Assembly: GCA_024400755.1 (NCBI GenBank)
Contig: JAKSMG010000005.1
Location: forward strand, 81,863 to 145,862
DNA length: 64,000 bases
From: Bacteroidales bacterium
GTDB lineage: Bacteria; Bacteroidota; Bacteroidia; Bacteroidales; WCHB1-69
Reading direction: 5' to 3'
Under the pieces are notes generated by a model, which had not been told where the DNA came from, made no database searches, and worked only from the letters and a program-made list of their open reading frames with translations. A program made the position numbers and the translations under genes. Positions 44,626-53,483 of this stretch are shown piece after piece (the first letter of the stretch is position 1; the number at the start of each line of letters is the position of its first letter).

Positions 44626-46182
44626 TCAAATTTTATATCCCAATTTTTCAAACAATGCCTTCAATTCCGCCTTCGATTTTTCCTCTTCGGCCAGCAGGTC
44701 TCGCATTTCGGATTGCAACTGTTTCATCTTGCTGTCGAAATCAATCTGCTCGTCGCGGTTCACAAATTCGATGTATTTGCTGGGCACCAACGAGAAATTC
44801 TTTTCCGCAATTTCATCAAAGGTGGCGGAATAACAATATTCAGGGATATCGCCATACGAATCGCCTGCCCGTTGCCAATCGTGGTAGGTGTGTGCCACGC
44901 GGGCGATGTCGTCGGCGGTCAGCTGCACGTATTTTTTTTCGTAGGGCGAACCCATCTGGCGCAGGTCCATGAACAGTACCTCCTTTTCGCGGTCGCGGTA
45001 GTGCACCTCCTCACCGTTGCGGTTGGCCACGCGGGCCTTCTTGTTGTTGTTCAAAATCCACAGCGTCACGCTGATGTCGGTGGTATAGAACAGGTTGCGG
45101 GGCAGAATGAGGATGGCTTCCACCAGTCCGCGTTCCAGCATTTTCTTGCGGATGGCGTATTCGGTGCCGTCGGCGCTCAGCGCACCGTTAGCGAGGATGA
45201 AGCCGGCCACGCCGTCGCAGCTCAGCTTCGACACCATATTCAGGATCCAGCCGTAGTTGGCGTTGCTGGTGGGCGGCACGTCAAAACCCGCCCAGCGTGG
45301 GTCGTTGGTGAGCTCGCTCTCCTCGCGCCACGCCTTCTGGTTGAACGGCGGATTGGCCATGATGTAGTCGGCCTTCAGATTTTTATGCTGGTCGTTGCGG
45401 AAAGTGTCGGCCTCGCTTTCGCCCAGGTTGGAGGCAATGCCACGGATGGCGAGGTTCATCTTCGCCAGCTTGTAGGTGGTCTTGGTGTATTCCTGTCCGT
45501 AAATGGAGATGTTCTTACGGTTGCCGTGGTGCGCGGAGATGAACTTGAGCGACTGCACGAACATACCGCCCGAACCGCAGCAGGGGTCGTAAATCTTGCC
45601 TTCGTACGGCTCAATCATTTCGGCGATAAGATTTACAATGCACTTGGGTGTATAGAATTCGCCCTTGCCTTTTCCTTCTGCAAGGGCAAATTTTCCTAAG
45701 AAATACTCATATACGCGCCCGATGAGGTCGTTCTCTTCATCTTTAAGCGTGTCGATTTTGTTTACTTCATCCAGTAGGGATGCCAATTTGGAGGTGTCGA
45801 GACCAAGATTGGCGTAGTAGTTGCTGGGCAACGCGCCCTTGAGCGGCTTGTTCTGCCGTTCCACTTCCGACAGCGCCTTGTCGATTTTCAGCGCGATGTC
45901 GGGCTGCTTGGCGTTTTCCATAATGTAGTCCCAGCGGCTCTCGGGCGCCAGGTAGAAGACGTTCTTGGCGGCATAGAAAGCCACGTTGTCGGCAAAGGCC
46001 TCGTGTCCTTCGGCCACAATTTCCCGACGGCGTTTTTCAAAATGGTCGCCGGCATATTTCAGGAATATCAAGCTGAGCACAACGTGCTTGTATTCAGAAC
46101 TTTCAATGGAGCCGCGAAGCTTATTACAAGCTTCCCACAGCGCCTCCTCCATGCTTTTGGGTTGTATGATTTTTTTAGCCAT
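44626..46182 (-). CDS. hsdM: Type I restriction DNA adenine methyltransferase HsdM
   Basis: N6-adenine methylase subunit, 518 residues from MAKKIIQPKSMEEALW; an ATG six codons upstream is possible. Motif I is DPCCGSGGMFVQS (about 198) and motif IV is NPPFNQKAW (about 277). The N-terminal helical HsdM domain (HVVLSLIFLKYAGDHF) and the C-terminal coiled tail that contacts HsdS are present. First gene of the restriction locus; GC-rich like hsdR. Confidence 0.95.
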   Translation of the reverse strand: MAKKIIQPKSMEEALWEACNKLRGSIESSEYKHVVLSLIFLKYAGDHFEKRRREIVAEGHEAFADNVAFYAAKNVFYLAPESRWDYIMENAKQPDIALKIDKALSEVERQNKPLKGALPSNYYANLGLDTSKLASLLDEVNKIDTLKDEENDLIGRVYEYFLGKFALAEGKGKGEFYTPKCIVNLIAEMIEPYEGKIYDPCCGSGGMFVQSLKFISAHHGNRKNISIYGQEYTKTTYKLAKMNLAIRGIASNLGESEADTFRNDQHKNLKADYIMANPPFNQKAWREESELTNDPRWAGFDVPPTSNANYGWILNMVSKLSCDGVAGFILANGALSADGTEYAIRKKMLERGLVEAILILPRNLFYTTDISVTLWILNNNKKARVANRNGEEVHYRDREKEVLFMDLRQMGSPYEKKYVQLTADDIARVAHTYHDWQRAGDSYGDIPEYCYSATFDEIAEKNFSLVPSKYIEFVNRDEQIDFDSKMKQLQSEMRDLLAEEEKSKAELKALFEKLGYKI

Positions 46183-46235
46183 AATTTGTCTGGTTTCCAA
46201 ATGAAAATATTCAAATTGTCATATTTCAGTTTTGG

Positions 46236-46255
46236 CAAAACTAAAAGCAAAAATA
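46236..46255 (-). promoter_or_regulatory. Two overlapping -7-like elements of hsdM
   Basis: On the minus strand TATTTTTG (46248-46255) and TAGTTTTG (46236-46243) both match TAnnTTTG, 55-70 nt upstream of the hsdM start. Which one is used is unclear. Confidence 0.45.
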
Positions 46256-46407
46256 GTAAAAAAAACGTATAAATCCCGTAAAACGAGACAAAATGTGTGC
46301 AATTTACGGATGTTCATTATTGGTCGTTGTTTGACACAAAAGATATGTCGCTTCTCCTGTAACTACTCAACGTGGAAAAACAAATAAAAATCGTGAACTC
46401 CACTTGT

Positions 46408-46522
46408 ATGTAACTGAGGCTCTCGACTACCTGCTATACCACAAGAAAGTCCACGATAAACCATGGACATTTCTCTTTTCTTTCTGTATAGCATTTTGAA
46501 ATTGTCGAGATTTCAGTTACAT
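46408..46522. ncRNA. Nested long hairpin, possible structured RNA or MITE
   Basis: Four nested perfect stems: ATGTAACTGA (46408-46417)/TCAGTTACAT (46513-46522); TCTCGAC (46421-46427)/GTCGAGA (46504-46510); TGCTATAC (46432-46439)/GTATAGCA (46486-46493); AGAAAGTCCA (46444-46453)/TGGAC-A-TTTCT (46464-46474). Such ordered nesting is not expected by chance. It has no T-run, so it is not a terminator, and no coding frame. It lies 150 nt upstream of the hsdM promoter; flanks at 46280-46400 and 46525-46670 show nothing else. Confidence 0.5.
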
Positions 46523-46677
46523 CGAGAAAAGAAAATGTTTATTTTCTTTTTATTCTTTTCAGTCGCAAAAATAAGAATTATTTTTAATTTTATGAACATT
46601 CTGAATATTTTTTTGAGAAAATATTATTATGCTCAAAAAAAGTCAATTATATAAAAGATTATTCATCTTTTTATTAC

Positions 46678-46953
46678 GGAATTATCCCTTTTCGTCTTGT
46701 ATAAGATTATTTTTTTACGGAATGTTTTTCTTTTCTGTTACTTTCTTTGCCACCCAAGAAAGGTTTGACCACTGATGTAGAGACCTTGAGTGCCACAACA
46801 ATTCCCCTCCTTTGTTGTGTATTCCAATGGATTGAAATATAAAAGCACAGTTTTCGTTACACAACAAAAGGAGGGGTGGCCGTAGGCCGGGGTGGTTATG
46901 TCGGCATCTTTTTACTACGGAATCTCAACAAGATTAAACGGGAAAATATAGTT
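46678..46953. repeat. Dispersed palindromic repeat, copy D
   Basis: The left end GGAATTATCCCTTTTCGTC is followed by TTGTATAAGAT, and the right end is CGGAATCTCAACAAG plus ATTAAACGGG, forming the inverted termini. The left part carries the module of copy B in reverse (GAATGTTTTTCTTTTC, GTTACTTTCTTT). Inside, CCCCTCCTTTGTTGTGTA (46804-46821) pairs with 46858-46876 with one bulge. Confidence 0.75.
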
Positions 46954-46987
46954 TTAATGCTACGGCAAAAATATGGAATCAGAAAGT

Positions 46988-48769
46988 TTAATTTTGGGAA
47001 TGGAAAAACTGAAATACGCTCTTGGCCTTGCTTGGCCCAATCACGGCAGCCAAGTCGGCTTCCGATGCCTCTTCTATTTTTTTGACACTTTTGAAATGAC
47101 TGAGAAGTTTTGTCTTGAGCACTTCGCCAATACCCGGAATTTCATCCAATTTGGAAGCAATGCTCTTTTTTGACCTGCGCTTGCGATGGTGCGTGATGCC
47201 GAAGCGGTGAGCTTCGTCGCGAACGTATTGCAGTAGTTTTTGTGCTTCTGATTTTTTGTCGATATAGGTGGGAAATTCGTCTCCGAGTTTAAAAATGTCT
47301 TCCAGTCTTTCGGCTATGCCGATCATCATCATCTTGTCTTCAATGTGTAGGGCTTTCAATGCACGGTAGCCGGCGTTGAGTTGCCCCTTTCCGCCATCTA
47401 CCATAAGCAGGTCCGGAAGTTCTTTGCCTTCTTCCAAGATGCGATGGTAACGGCGATAAACCACTTCTTCCATGGAGCTGAAGTCGTCGGGACCGACAAC
47501 CGTCTTGATGAGGTAGTGACGGTATTCGCTTTTGGCCGGTTTGCCGTCGATGAAACACACCATTGCCGCTACGGGTTCGTCGCCTTGCGTGTTGGAGTTG
47601 TCGAAGCATTCGATGCGTCGCGGCAATCGATCCATGTTGAGGGCCTGCTGCAACGCAACCAGTACCCGTTGGTGCCGTCTTTCAGGATCCACCAGGTCTT
47701 GGCGTTTTTTCTTCTCTAATCGATAATATTTGGCGTTTTTCTGAGATAATTCCAACAATTTGTATTTGTCGCCGCGTTGTGGAACGATAAAATGAATGCC
47801 TTCGGCTTCAATTTGCGGCATAAAGGGAACGATGACCTCGGAGAACAATGAGCCAAAACGTTCCTGAACGGCTATGATTCCCATTAAAAGCAAATCTTCC
47901 TCGCTTTTGTCTAATTTATTGCCGATTTCAAAGGTGTACGACTGGACGATGGCCCCGTTCATAATGCGGAGAAAATTAATATATGCGCTTTCTTCATCCG
48001 TATCAATGGAAAAAACGTCCATTTCGCTGATGTCGGGATTGACGACGACGGATTTTCCGATAAAATTATCTAATACGGCTATTTTTTGTTTGATAACTTG
48101 CGCCTTTTCAAATTCCCACGCTTCCGCATAGCTCATCATCTGTTCTTTGAGTTTCTGCTGAACAATTTTACTGTTTCCCTTGATGATTTCGATAATGGTC
48201 TTAATCTCGTCCTGATATTCTTCTTTGCTGATGAGTTGGGCACAGGGAGCGGGACATTTGCCAATCTGGTATTGGATGCACGGACGGCTGCTTTTGACTA
48301 ATCGGTGGCAGGTGCGTAAAGGAAACAGTTCCCGTATGGTTTCCAACAAAGTGCTTAAATAATGGGCAGAAGCGTAGGGCCCAAAAAGTTGCATTTTTTC
48401 TTTTTCGGGATGTCTGGTGGAAAAAATACGGGGAAAATCTTCTTTGGAGATGGCTAACCAAGGGTAGGTCTTGTCATCTTTTAACAGAATGTTGTAGCGG
48501 GGCTTGTATTTCTTAATCATACTGTTTTCCAACAGTAGCGCTTCCCATTCTGTATTGACAACCGTGGTTTGGATATCTCTGATTTTGGAAACCAAAATCC
48601 TTACTTTCTTATTGTCGTGCTGCTTGTTGAAATAGGAAGAAACACGACGTTTGAGCTTTTTCGCCTTGCCTACGTAGATAATCGTGCCTTCGTCATCATA
48701 AAAACGATACACTCCCGGCTTTTCAGGCAGGCTTCGCAGAATCAGAGATATCTTTTCACCATGGTCCAT
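46988..48769 (-). CDS. uvrC: Excinuclease ABC subunit C
   Basis: Makes the dual incisions in nucleotide excision repair. It has 593 residues: N-terminal GIY-YIG nuclease (KPGVYRFYDDEGTIIYVGKAKKLKRR), a Cys cluster (CHRLVKSSRPCIQYQIGKCPAPC), the UVR motif, the RNase H-like endonuclease (ECFDNSNTQGDEPVAAMV, LLMVDGGKGQLNAG) and a C-terminal helix-hairpin-helix (IPGIGEVLKTKLLSHF). It follows the DUF1015 gene by 23 nt. Confidence 0.96.
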   Translation of the reverse strand: MDHGEKISLILRSLPEKPGVYRFYDDEGTIIYVGKAKKLKRRVSSYFNKQHDNKKVRILVSKIRDIQTTVVNTEWEALLLENSMIKKYKPRYNILLKDDKTYPWLAISKEDFPRIFSTRHPEKEKMQLFGPYASAHYLSTLLETIRELFPLRTCHRLVKSSRPCIQYQIGKCPAPCAQLISKEEYQDEIKTIIEIIKGNSKIVQQKLKEQMMSYAEAWEFEKAQVIKQKIAVLDNFIGKSVVVNPDISEMDVFSIDTDEESAYINFLRIMNGAIVQSYTFEIGNKLDKSEEDLLLMGIIAVQERFGSLFSEVIVPFMPQIEAEGIHFIVPQRGDKYKLLELSQKNAKYYRLEKKKRQDLVDPERRHQRVLVALQQALNMDRLPRRIECFDNSNTQGDEPVAAMVCFIDGKPAKSEYRHYLIKTVVGPDDFSSMEEVVYRRYHRILEEGKELPDLLMVDGGKGQLNAGYRALKALHIEDKMMMIGIAERLEDIFKLGDEFPTYIDKKSEAQKLLQYVRDEAHRFGITHHRKRRSKKSIASKLDEIPGIGEVLKTKLLSHFKSVKKIEEASEADLAAVIGPSKAKSVFQFFHSQN

Positions 48770-48792
48770 TTTTGACGATGTTATCGCCTAAA

Positions 48793-50061
48793 TTATGCGT
48801 TTAATTCGTGAATAACCAAACCTGATCTCAATTTTGGTTCAAACCAAGTGGTTTTTGGAGGCATAATGTTGCCGCTGTCGGCAATGTCGATAATCTGCTG
48901 CATTGAAACAGGATAAAGGGCGAAAGCCACTTTCATCTCGCCATTGTCAACACGACGTTTCAGTTCGCCTAAGCCGCGGATACCGCCAACGAAGTCAATA
49001 CGCTTGTCGGTACGAAGGTCTTTAATGCCCAAAATTTTATCCAAAACGTGGTCACTTAAAATCTTCACATCCAATACGCCAATAGGATCATTGTCATCGT
49101 ATGTGCCAGCTTTGGCATTCATTTTGTACCATTTGCCATCCAAGTACATACTGAATTCATGCAGTTTGCTTGGTTTGTAAATGTCAGCACCCATTTCCTG
49201 AACGTCGTATGCAGCGGTCAGTGCTTTTAAGAATTCGTCTTTGCTGAGGCCGTTGAGGTCTTTTACAACACGGTTGTAGTCAATAACCTTCAATTGGTTA
49301 TCTGGGAAGATAACGGTCATGAAATAGTTGTATTCTTCTTTGCCGGTATGGTGGGTGTTGTGTTCTTTCTTTTCCTGTCCTACTAATGCGGCGGCGGCGC
49401 TGCGGTGGTGTCCGTCGGCAATGTACATGGCCGGAACCTTGGTGGCGAACAATTCAACGAGGCGGGCAATGGTGGCCTTGTCGTCAATAACCCAGAAACG
49501 ATGACCGAAACCATCTTCCTTGGCAATGAAGTCGTAAATAGGAGCCGTGCTCGTAATCTTGCTGACAATGGCATCGATTTCTGCTACTGCCGGATAGGCA
49601 AAGAAAACGGGTTCAACGTTGGCATTGGTGATGCGAACGTGTTTCATACGGTCTTCTTCCTTGTCTTTACGAGTCAATTCGTGTTTCTTGATGATTTTGT
49701 TGATATAGTCTTCGCTGTATGCGCAAGCAACGATACCATATTGCCAATGAGCGTTGGCCTCAGTGGGGTTCATGCTTTGGGCATAAATATATAACTTTTC
49801 TTCTTCATCGCGAACCAACCATCCGAAATCTTTGAAGTTGTTGAAATTCTTAACCACTTGAAGATATACTTCAGGAGAATGTTCGTCAGTGCCAGCGGGA
49901 AGGTCGATTTCGGCCTTGGTGACGTGCAACAAACTGTAAGGGTTGCCTTCCGCTTCTTTGCGGGCTTCTTCTGAATTCAAAACGTCGTATGGACGAGATG
50001 CTAATTTTTCTACGATTTCTTTTGGAGGACGTAATCCTTTGAAAGCTTTGATAACTGACAT
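48793..50061 (-). CDS. DUF1015 family protein
   Basis: A 422-residue cytoplasmic protein with the DUF1015 signatures FKGLRPPKEIVEKLASRPYDVLNSEEAR, NPYSLLHVTKAEID, and the conserved IADGHHRSAAA near residue 220. DUF1015 relates to ParB/Srx-like ADP- or ATP-dependent kinases (SerK) and often lies near serine metabolism genes; none are here. It leads an operon with uvrC. Confidence 0.88.
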   Translation of the reverse strand: MSVIKAFKGLRPPKEIVEKLASRPYDVLNSEEARKEAEGNPYSLLHVTKAEIDLPAGTDEHSPEVYLQVVKNFNNFKDFGWLVRDEEEKLYIYAQSMNPTEANAHWQYGIVACAYSEDYINKIIKKHELTRKDKEEDRMKHVRITNANVEPVFFAYPAVAEIDAIVSKITSTAPIYDFIAKEDGFGHRFWVIDDKATIARLVELFATKVPAMYIADGHHRSAAAALVGQEKKEHNTHHTGKEEYNYFMTVIFPDNQLKVIDYNRVVKDLNGLSKDEFLKALTAAYDVQEMGADIYKPSKLHEFSMYLDGKWYKMNAKAGTYDDNDPIGVLDVKILSDHVLDKILGIKDLRTDKRIDFVGGIRGLGELKRRVDNGEMKVAFALYPVSMQQIIDIADSGNIMPPKTTWFEPKLRSGLVIHELNA

Positions 50062-50095
50062 AATTGTTATATTTTAAGTTGATAATTTTCGTGGG

Positions 50096-50103
50096 CAAAT
50101 ATA
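50096..50103 (-). promoter_or_regulatory. -7 element of the DUF1015-uvrC operon
   Basis: On the minus strand TATATTTG lies 35 nt upstream of the start. Confidence 0.5.
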
Positions 50104-50156
50104 CAAAAAATATCGGCTGGTTGTTGAATTGTTTCCTCGAAATCTGCATGCCGAAA

Positions 50157-50798
50157 TTAAATGATGATTTGTTCCAATTTCACCTTGGGAACGAAATGTG
50201 TGCCGTCCTGACGATAGTAGTTGTGATTGTCTTTCTCGTCAATTGCTGTCAATTGGATTTTCTCATTTCCTTTCCCAATGGCAATGATTAATAATGGTTC
50301 GTAGGGCAGGTCCAATTCTTTTTTGATGTTTTCCTTGTTGAAGGCGGCAATGATAATGCCGTTCAATCCCATCTCGGTGGCCTTTAACAACATACTTTGT
50401 GCAGAAATGCCTAAGTCTATGTCTATGATTTTGTTTTCGTTGACTTGGCTGCATACAATGATGTAAGCTTCCGGTTCACTTCCCGCAAAAGGCAGGTGCA
50501 GTTCAGGTAATGCTCCTCCTAATTTGATGTTATTCAACACTTTCTCGCTGTTTTCGCCTTTCGTAACCATTTTGAAACGTAGCACTTGCTGGTTGCGACC
50601 AGATGGAATTTTGGTGTTGACCCCAATAATCTTTTGCAGTTCTTCTGTCGTGACAACACGATTTTTGTCGTAACCGCGGTAACTTCTGTTTTTGGTCAAT
50701 AAACTGTCCAAACTTTGTCCAACGTGTTTTACAACGACTTTTTTCTTTCCCGAACCGAAAAGTTCATCATATCTGTTTTCTAAATAATTGTCTGCCAT
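50157..50798 (-). CDS. Nitroreductase-family protein
   Basis: A 213-residue FMN-dependent oxidoreductase-like protein: LLTKNRSYRGYDKNRVVTTEELQKIIGV at the N-terminus, GLNGIIIAAFNKENIKKELDLP and LLIIAIGKG at the C-terminus, in the family order. The start at MADNYLEN was chosen because the promoter-like TATCTTTG begins 18 nt upstream and would overlap a longer frame. The substrate is not known. Confidence 0.85.
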   Translation of the reverse strand: MADNYLENRYDELFGSGKKKVVVKHVGQSLDSLLTKNRSYRGYDKNRVVTTEELQKIIGVNTKIPSGRNQQVLRFKMVTKGENSEKVLNNIKLGGALPELHLPFAGSEPEAYIIVCSQVNENKIIDIDLGISAQSMLLKATEMGLNGIIIAAFNKENIKKELDLPYEPLLIIAIGKGNEKIQLTAIDEKDNHNYYRQDGTHFVPKVKLEQIII

Positions 50799-50816
50799 AA
50801 GTATTGAAATTTCTTG

Positions 50817-50824
50817 CAAAGATA
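50817..50824 (-). promoter_or_regulatory. -7 element of the nitroreductase gene
   Basis: On the minus strand TATCTTTG, 18 nt before the chosen start. A TATATTTG in the opposite direction (50835-50842, plus strand) lies next to it. Confidence 0.5.
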
Positions 50825-50846
50825 AGCAAAAAGTTATATTTGTGCA

Positions 50847-51010
50847 GAATTATTCCCTTTAATCTTGTTGAGATGTTTGCGGCGACACCGTGTCCGAACT
50901 ATATTGCAGTCGTGTTCCGTCGCCGCTACTTTTTGCCCAATGACTCATCGCCATTCCGACGAAGCATGGCGAAGTCGGAATCTCTTTACGAGATGGAAAG
51001 GGATAATTCC
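50847..51010. repeat. Dispersed palindromic repeat, copy E
   Basis: The most complete copy. The left end GAATTATTCCCTTTAATC, TTGTTGAGAT and the right end AGATGGAAAGGGATAATTCC are inverted. The core stem GCGGCGAC (50879-50886)/GTCGCCGC (50919-50926) and TTGCCCAATG, GCCATTCCGACGAAGC match copies C and A. Confidence 0.8.
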
Positions 51011-51069
51011 GTATTTGTGAGTTGAATCCGCACCTTGAAATTTTCAGCGTTTCGATGGGGAAATTTCAG

Positions 51070-51077
51070 TATTTTTG
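51070..51077 (+). promoter_or_regulatory. -7 element of the BASS transporter gene
   Basis: TATTTTTG, 25 nt before the chosen ATG at 51103. It supports that start over the upstream ATG at 51022. Confidence 0.55.
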
Positions 51078-51102
51078 CAGCCCGAAAAAATCAATCTCAT
51101 CT

Positions 51103-52020
51103 ATGACAAAATATCGTAGTTTTGTACTTCCGTTAGCTATCGTTTTAGGTCTGTTGTTTCATCATTTGTGGGCAGCCGTCAACTTTTTGGTGCCATATCT
51201 GATTTTTATGATTCTTTTGCTGAATTTTGTTGCGGTAGATGTGAAAAAAATGAGGTTTGGTTGGTTGGATTTTTGGCTGATGTTGTTTCAAATCGTGGTA
51301 AGTTTAGGTTGTTATCTACTCTTGAAATGTGTTCACGTCAATGATATTATTGCCGAAGGCGTTTTGGTTGGAGTTTTGTGTCCGGTGGCGTCTTCGGTAG
51401 TGGTCATCGCCTGTATGTTGGGTGCCAATCGTGAAACAGTGACTACTTATACGATTTGGGGCAATTTGATGGTGGCTGTTGTTGCCCCCATCTACTTTTC
51501 TTTTATAGGAATGCATCAGGAGATGCCTTTTTTTGATTCTTTTTTCTTGATCTTGAAGAAAATAAGTCCTGTGATTGTTTTTCCTTTTTTCCTGGCTTTG
51601 TGTTTGCAGTTCTTTTTACCTAAAGTAAATGATTTTATTAGTAGGTACAAGGGACTTTCGTTTTACTTTTGGGCTTGTGCCCTGTTGCTGGTCTTGGGCC
51701 GTACGTTCGATTTCGTCTTTTTGCACGGGAAAGGAAATGAAAAAAGTATTGTTGTGCTGGGTGTCGTTTCCATTGTCTTTTGTGCCATCCAGTTCGCCTT
51801 TGGCAAATGGCTGGGTAGTAAATATGGGGATTCTATGGCAGGTGGACAGCTGCTGGGGCAAAAAAATACGGCTTTCGGTATTTGGATGGCCAATATGTAC
51901 CTGAATCCGTTGGCGTCAATCTTTATGGCTTTCTATTCAATATGGCAGAATGTTTTCAATAGTTGGCAATTGTGGCAAAAGGACCATACTCCAACTGAAA
52001 CGAAGACCAAAGCCGACTAA
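51103..52020 (+). CDS. Bile acid:sodium symporter (BASS)-type transporter
   Basis: A 305-residue protein with nine or ten membrane helices. Short motifs CPVASSVVVIACMLGAN and the late GQKNTAFGIWMANMYLNPLAS resemble the crossover helices of BASS/SBF transporters. The start MTKYRSFVLPLAIVLG follows the promoter-like element; the upstream in-frame Met would begin within the promoter. The substrate is unknown. It ends overlapping the convergent miaA by 4 nt. Confidence 0.75.
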   Translation: MTKYRSFVLPLAIVLGLLFHHLWAAVNFLVPYLIFMILLLNFVAVDVKKMRFGWLDFWLMLFQIVVSLGCYLLLKCVHVNDIIAEGVLVGVLCPVASSVVVIACMLGANRETVTTYTIWGNLMVAVVAPIYFSFIGMHQEMPFFDSFFLILKKISPVIVFPFFLALCLQFFLPKVNDFISRYKGLSFYFWACALLLVLGRTFDFVFLHGKGNEKSIVVLGVVSIVFCAIQFAFGKWLGSKYGDSMAGGQLLGQKNTAFGIWMANMYLNPLASIFMAFYSIWQNVFNSWQLWQKDHTPTETKTKAD

Positions 52021-52889
52021 CACATAATTTCCGAATACTCTCTTTTAAACCAAGTAATTTGACGTTTGGCATAACGTCGGGTGTTGACTTTGATTTTATC
52101 AACGGCTTCTTCCAAAGTGATTTGCTGGTCAAAAAATGCAAATAATTCTTTGTAACCTACTGTGTTTAATGAGTTTAAATGTTTATATGGATAAAGGGAA
52201 CGAGCTTCGTCCAATAATCCTTGTTCCATCATCTGATCCACTCTGCGATTGATACGGTCAAATAGAATTTCCCGAGGCCTGTTTAGATAATATTTTTGGA
52301 TGTCAAAGTCGCGTTTTTTGGAAGCTTGGGTGAGCCATTCAGAATAGGGCTTGCCGGTTTGAAGGCAGACTTCCAATGCTCGTATCATTCGTTTGTAGTT
52401 GGCAAGGTCGTTGTTTTCACAAAATGTTGGATCAAGACGGCGTAGGTGCATTCTTAATGATTCAATTCCTTCATTTTGATATAATTCAATCACTTGTTGG
52501 CGAATGTCTAAATCCGGGTCCGGAAGGTCGTCAATACCTTTACAGACGGCATCAAGATATAAGCCGCTGCCGCCAGTCATAATCACTATGGGATTTTTGG
52601 AAAAAAGGGTGGGGAGTAACTTTAAAACATCCTGCTCAAACTTGGAAACACTGTAATAATCTGTAATGGACAAATGTCCTACGAAATAATGAGGTGCCTG
52701 AGCCAATTCTTCCTCGGTGGGAAAAGAAGTGCCGATTCGCATCTCTTTGTAAAATTGACGTGAATCGGCAGATATAATGCTTGTTTTGTGTTTTTTTGCT
52801 ATTTCAATGGCATAACTCGTCTTACCTACTGCCGTAGGTCCACCTATGACGATGAGCGTGGGCTTGTTAGTAGCTTCCAAATTCATCAA
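52017..52889 (-). CDS. miaA: tRNA dimethylallyltransferase MiaA
   Basis: Adds the dimethylallyl group to A37 of tRNAs reading U-starting codons. It has 290 residues, with the P-loop GGPTAVGKT, SADSRQFYKEMRIGTSFP, GGSGLYLDAVCKGIDDLP, and NTRRYAKRQITWF. Its 5' end overlaps the pRiA4b-like gene, so the genes yebC, pRiA4b-like and miaA form one operon. Confidence 0.95.
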   Translation of the reverse strand: MMNLEATNKPTLIVIGGPTAVGKTSYAIEIAKKHKTSIISADSRQFYKEMRIGTSFPTEEELAQAPHYFVGHLSITDYYSVSKFEQDVLKLLPTLFSKNPIVIMTGGSGLYLDAVCKGIDDLPDPDLDIRQQVIELYQNEGIESLRMHLRRLDPTFCENNDLANYKRMIRALEVCLQTGKPYSEWLTQASKKRDFDIQKYYLNRPREILFDRINRRVDQMMEQGLLDEARSLYPYKHLNSLNTVGYKELFAFFDQQITLEEAVDKIKVNTRRYAKRQITWFKREYSEIMC

Positions 52890-53463
52890 TGCTTCCTAAA
52901 TCAAGTTGGTCTTCTTCATTATAGCCATCTTCGAAATCATCAAATAAATCGTCATTGTTAAGGTCTTCAAGAAGTTCGTCGGGATCGGGAAGATGACCAT
53001 TTTTAATGGATTTCGGCAATTCCTGCTCCTTGTGTGTGCAACGCGGATAGTTTATGCCGTCATCTGCCTTGGCCACTTTCATCAATTCTATATAGAAAAC
53101 TTTGGGGTTCAGAAAATCATATTCATAAAGAATATGTTGATGAGGATCCGAAATCATTTTGTTCAGTATGCTATCCTTCATGATGAATTTCGGAAGGTGC
53201 GTCTTGGTAGCGTAACCGTCTTCTTCATCATATTCCGGAGTATCTGCAACTTCATCGTCCTTCATATCAATCAAGGTGATTTCATTTTGCTTGTTCCATT
53301 TGGAATCACAAAGTGAGAAGGATGCTAATTCATTGCCTTCCAATCCAATAGACTGATACAGAATTTGATGTAACGATTCAAAATTGTCGTTGGATAAAAT
53401 TTCAATATCACGAACGAAATCCTCAACCTCGTCAAAATAAACTCTGAACTTATAATAAAACAT
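52867..53463 (-). CDS. Plasmid pRiA4b ORF-3-like protein
   Basis: A 198-residue acidic protein. MFYYKFRVYFDEVEDFVRDIEILSN and the FESLHQIL segment match the pRiA4b ORF-3/IS1096 TnpR-like family common in Bacteroidota, with Asp/Glu-rich middle and C-terminal regions (DDLFDDFEDGYNEEDQ). Function unknown. Placed between yebC (20 nt) and miaA (overlap). Confidence 0.75.
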   Translation of the reverse strand: MFYYKFRVYFDEVEDFVRDIEILSNDNFESLHQILYQSIGLEGNELASFSLCDSKWNKQNEITLIDMKDDEVADTPEYDEEDGYATKTHLPKFIMKDSILNKMISDPHQHILYEYDFLNPKVFYIELMKVAKADDGINYPRCTHKEQELPKSIKNGHLPDPDELLEDLNNDDLFDDFEDGYNEEDQLDLGSIDEFGSY

Positions 53464-53483
53464 GACGAATCTTTTTTAGGGGG

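Noticed and set aside
44713-45699. Plus-strand frame of 328 codons
   Set aside because: Antisense shadow of hsdM, arising from its high GC content.
46408-46522. Retron msr-msd RNA for the reverse transcriptase
   Set aside because: It is more than 4 kb upstream of the RT with four genes between; retron RNAs sit directly before their RT, and the RT motifs are not retron-like.
50804-51025. Plus-strand frame of 73 codons
   Set aside because: Runs through repeat copy E; the coding look comes from the structured repeat.
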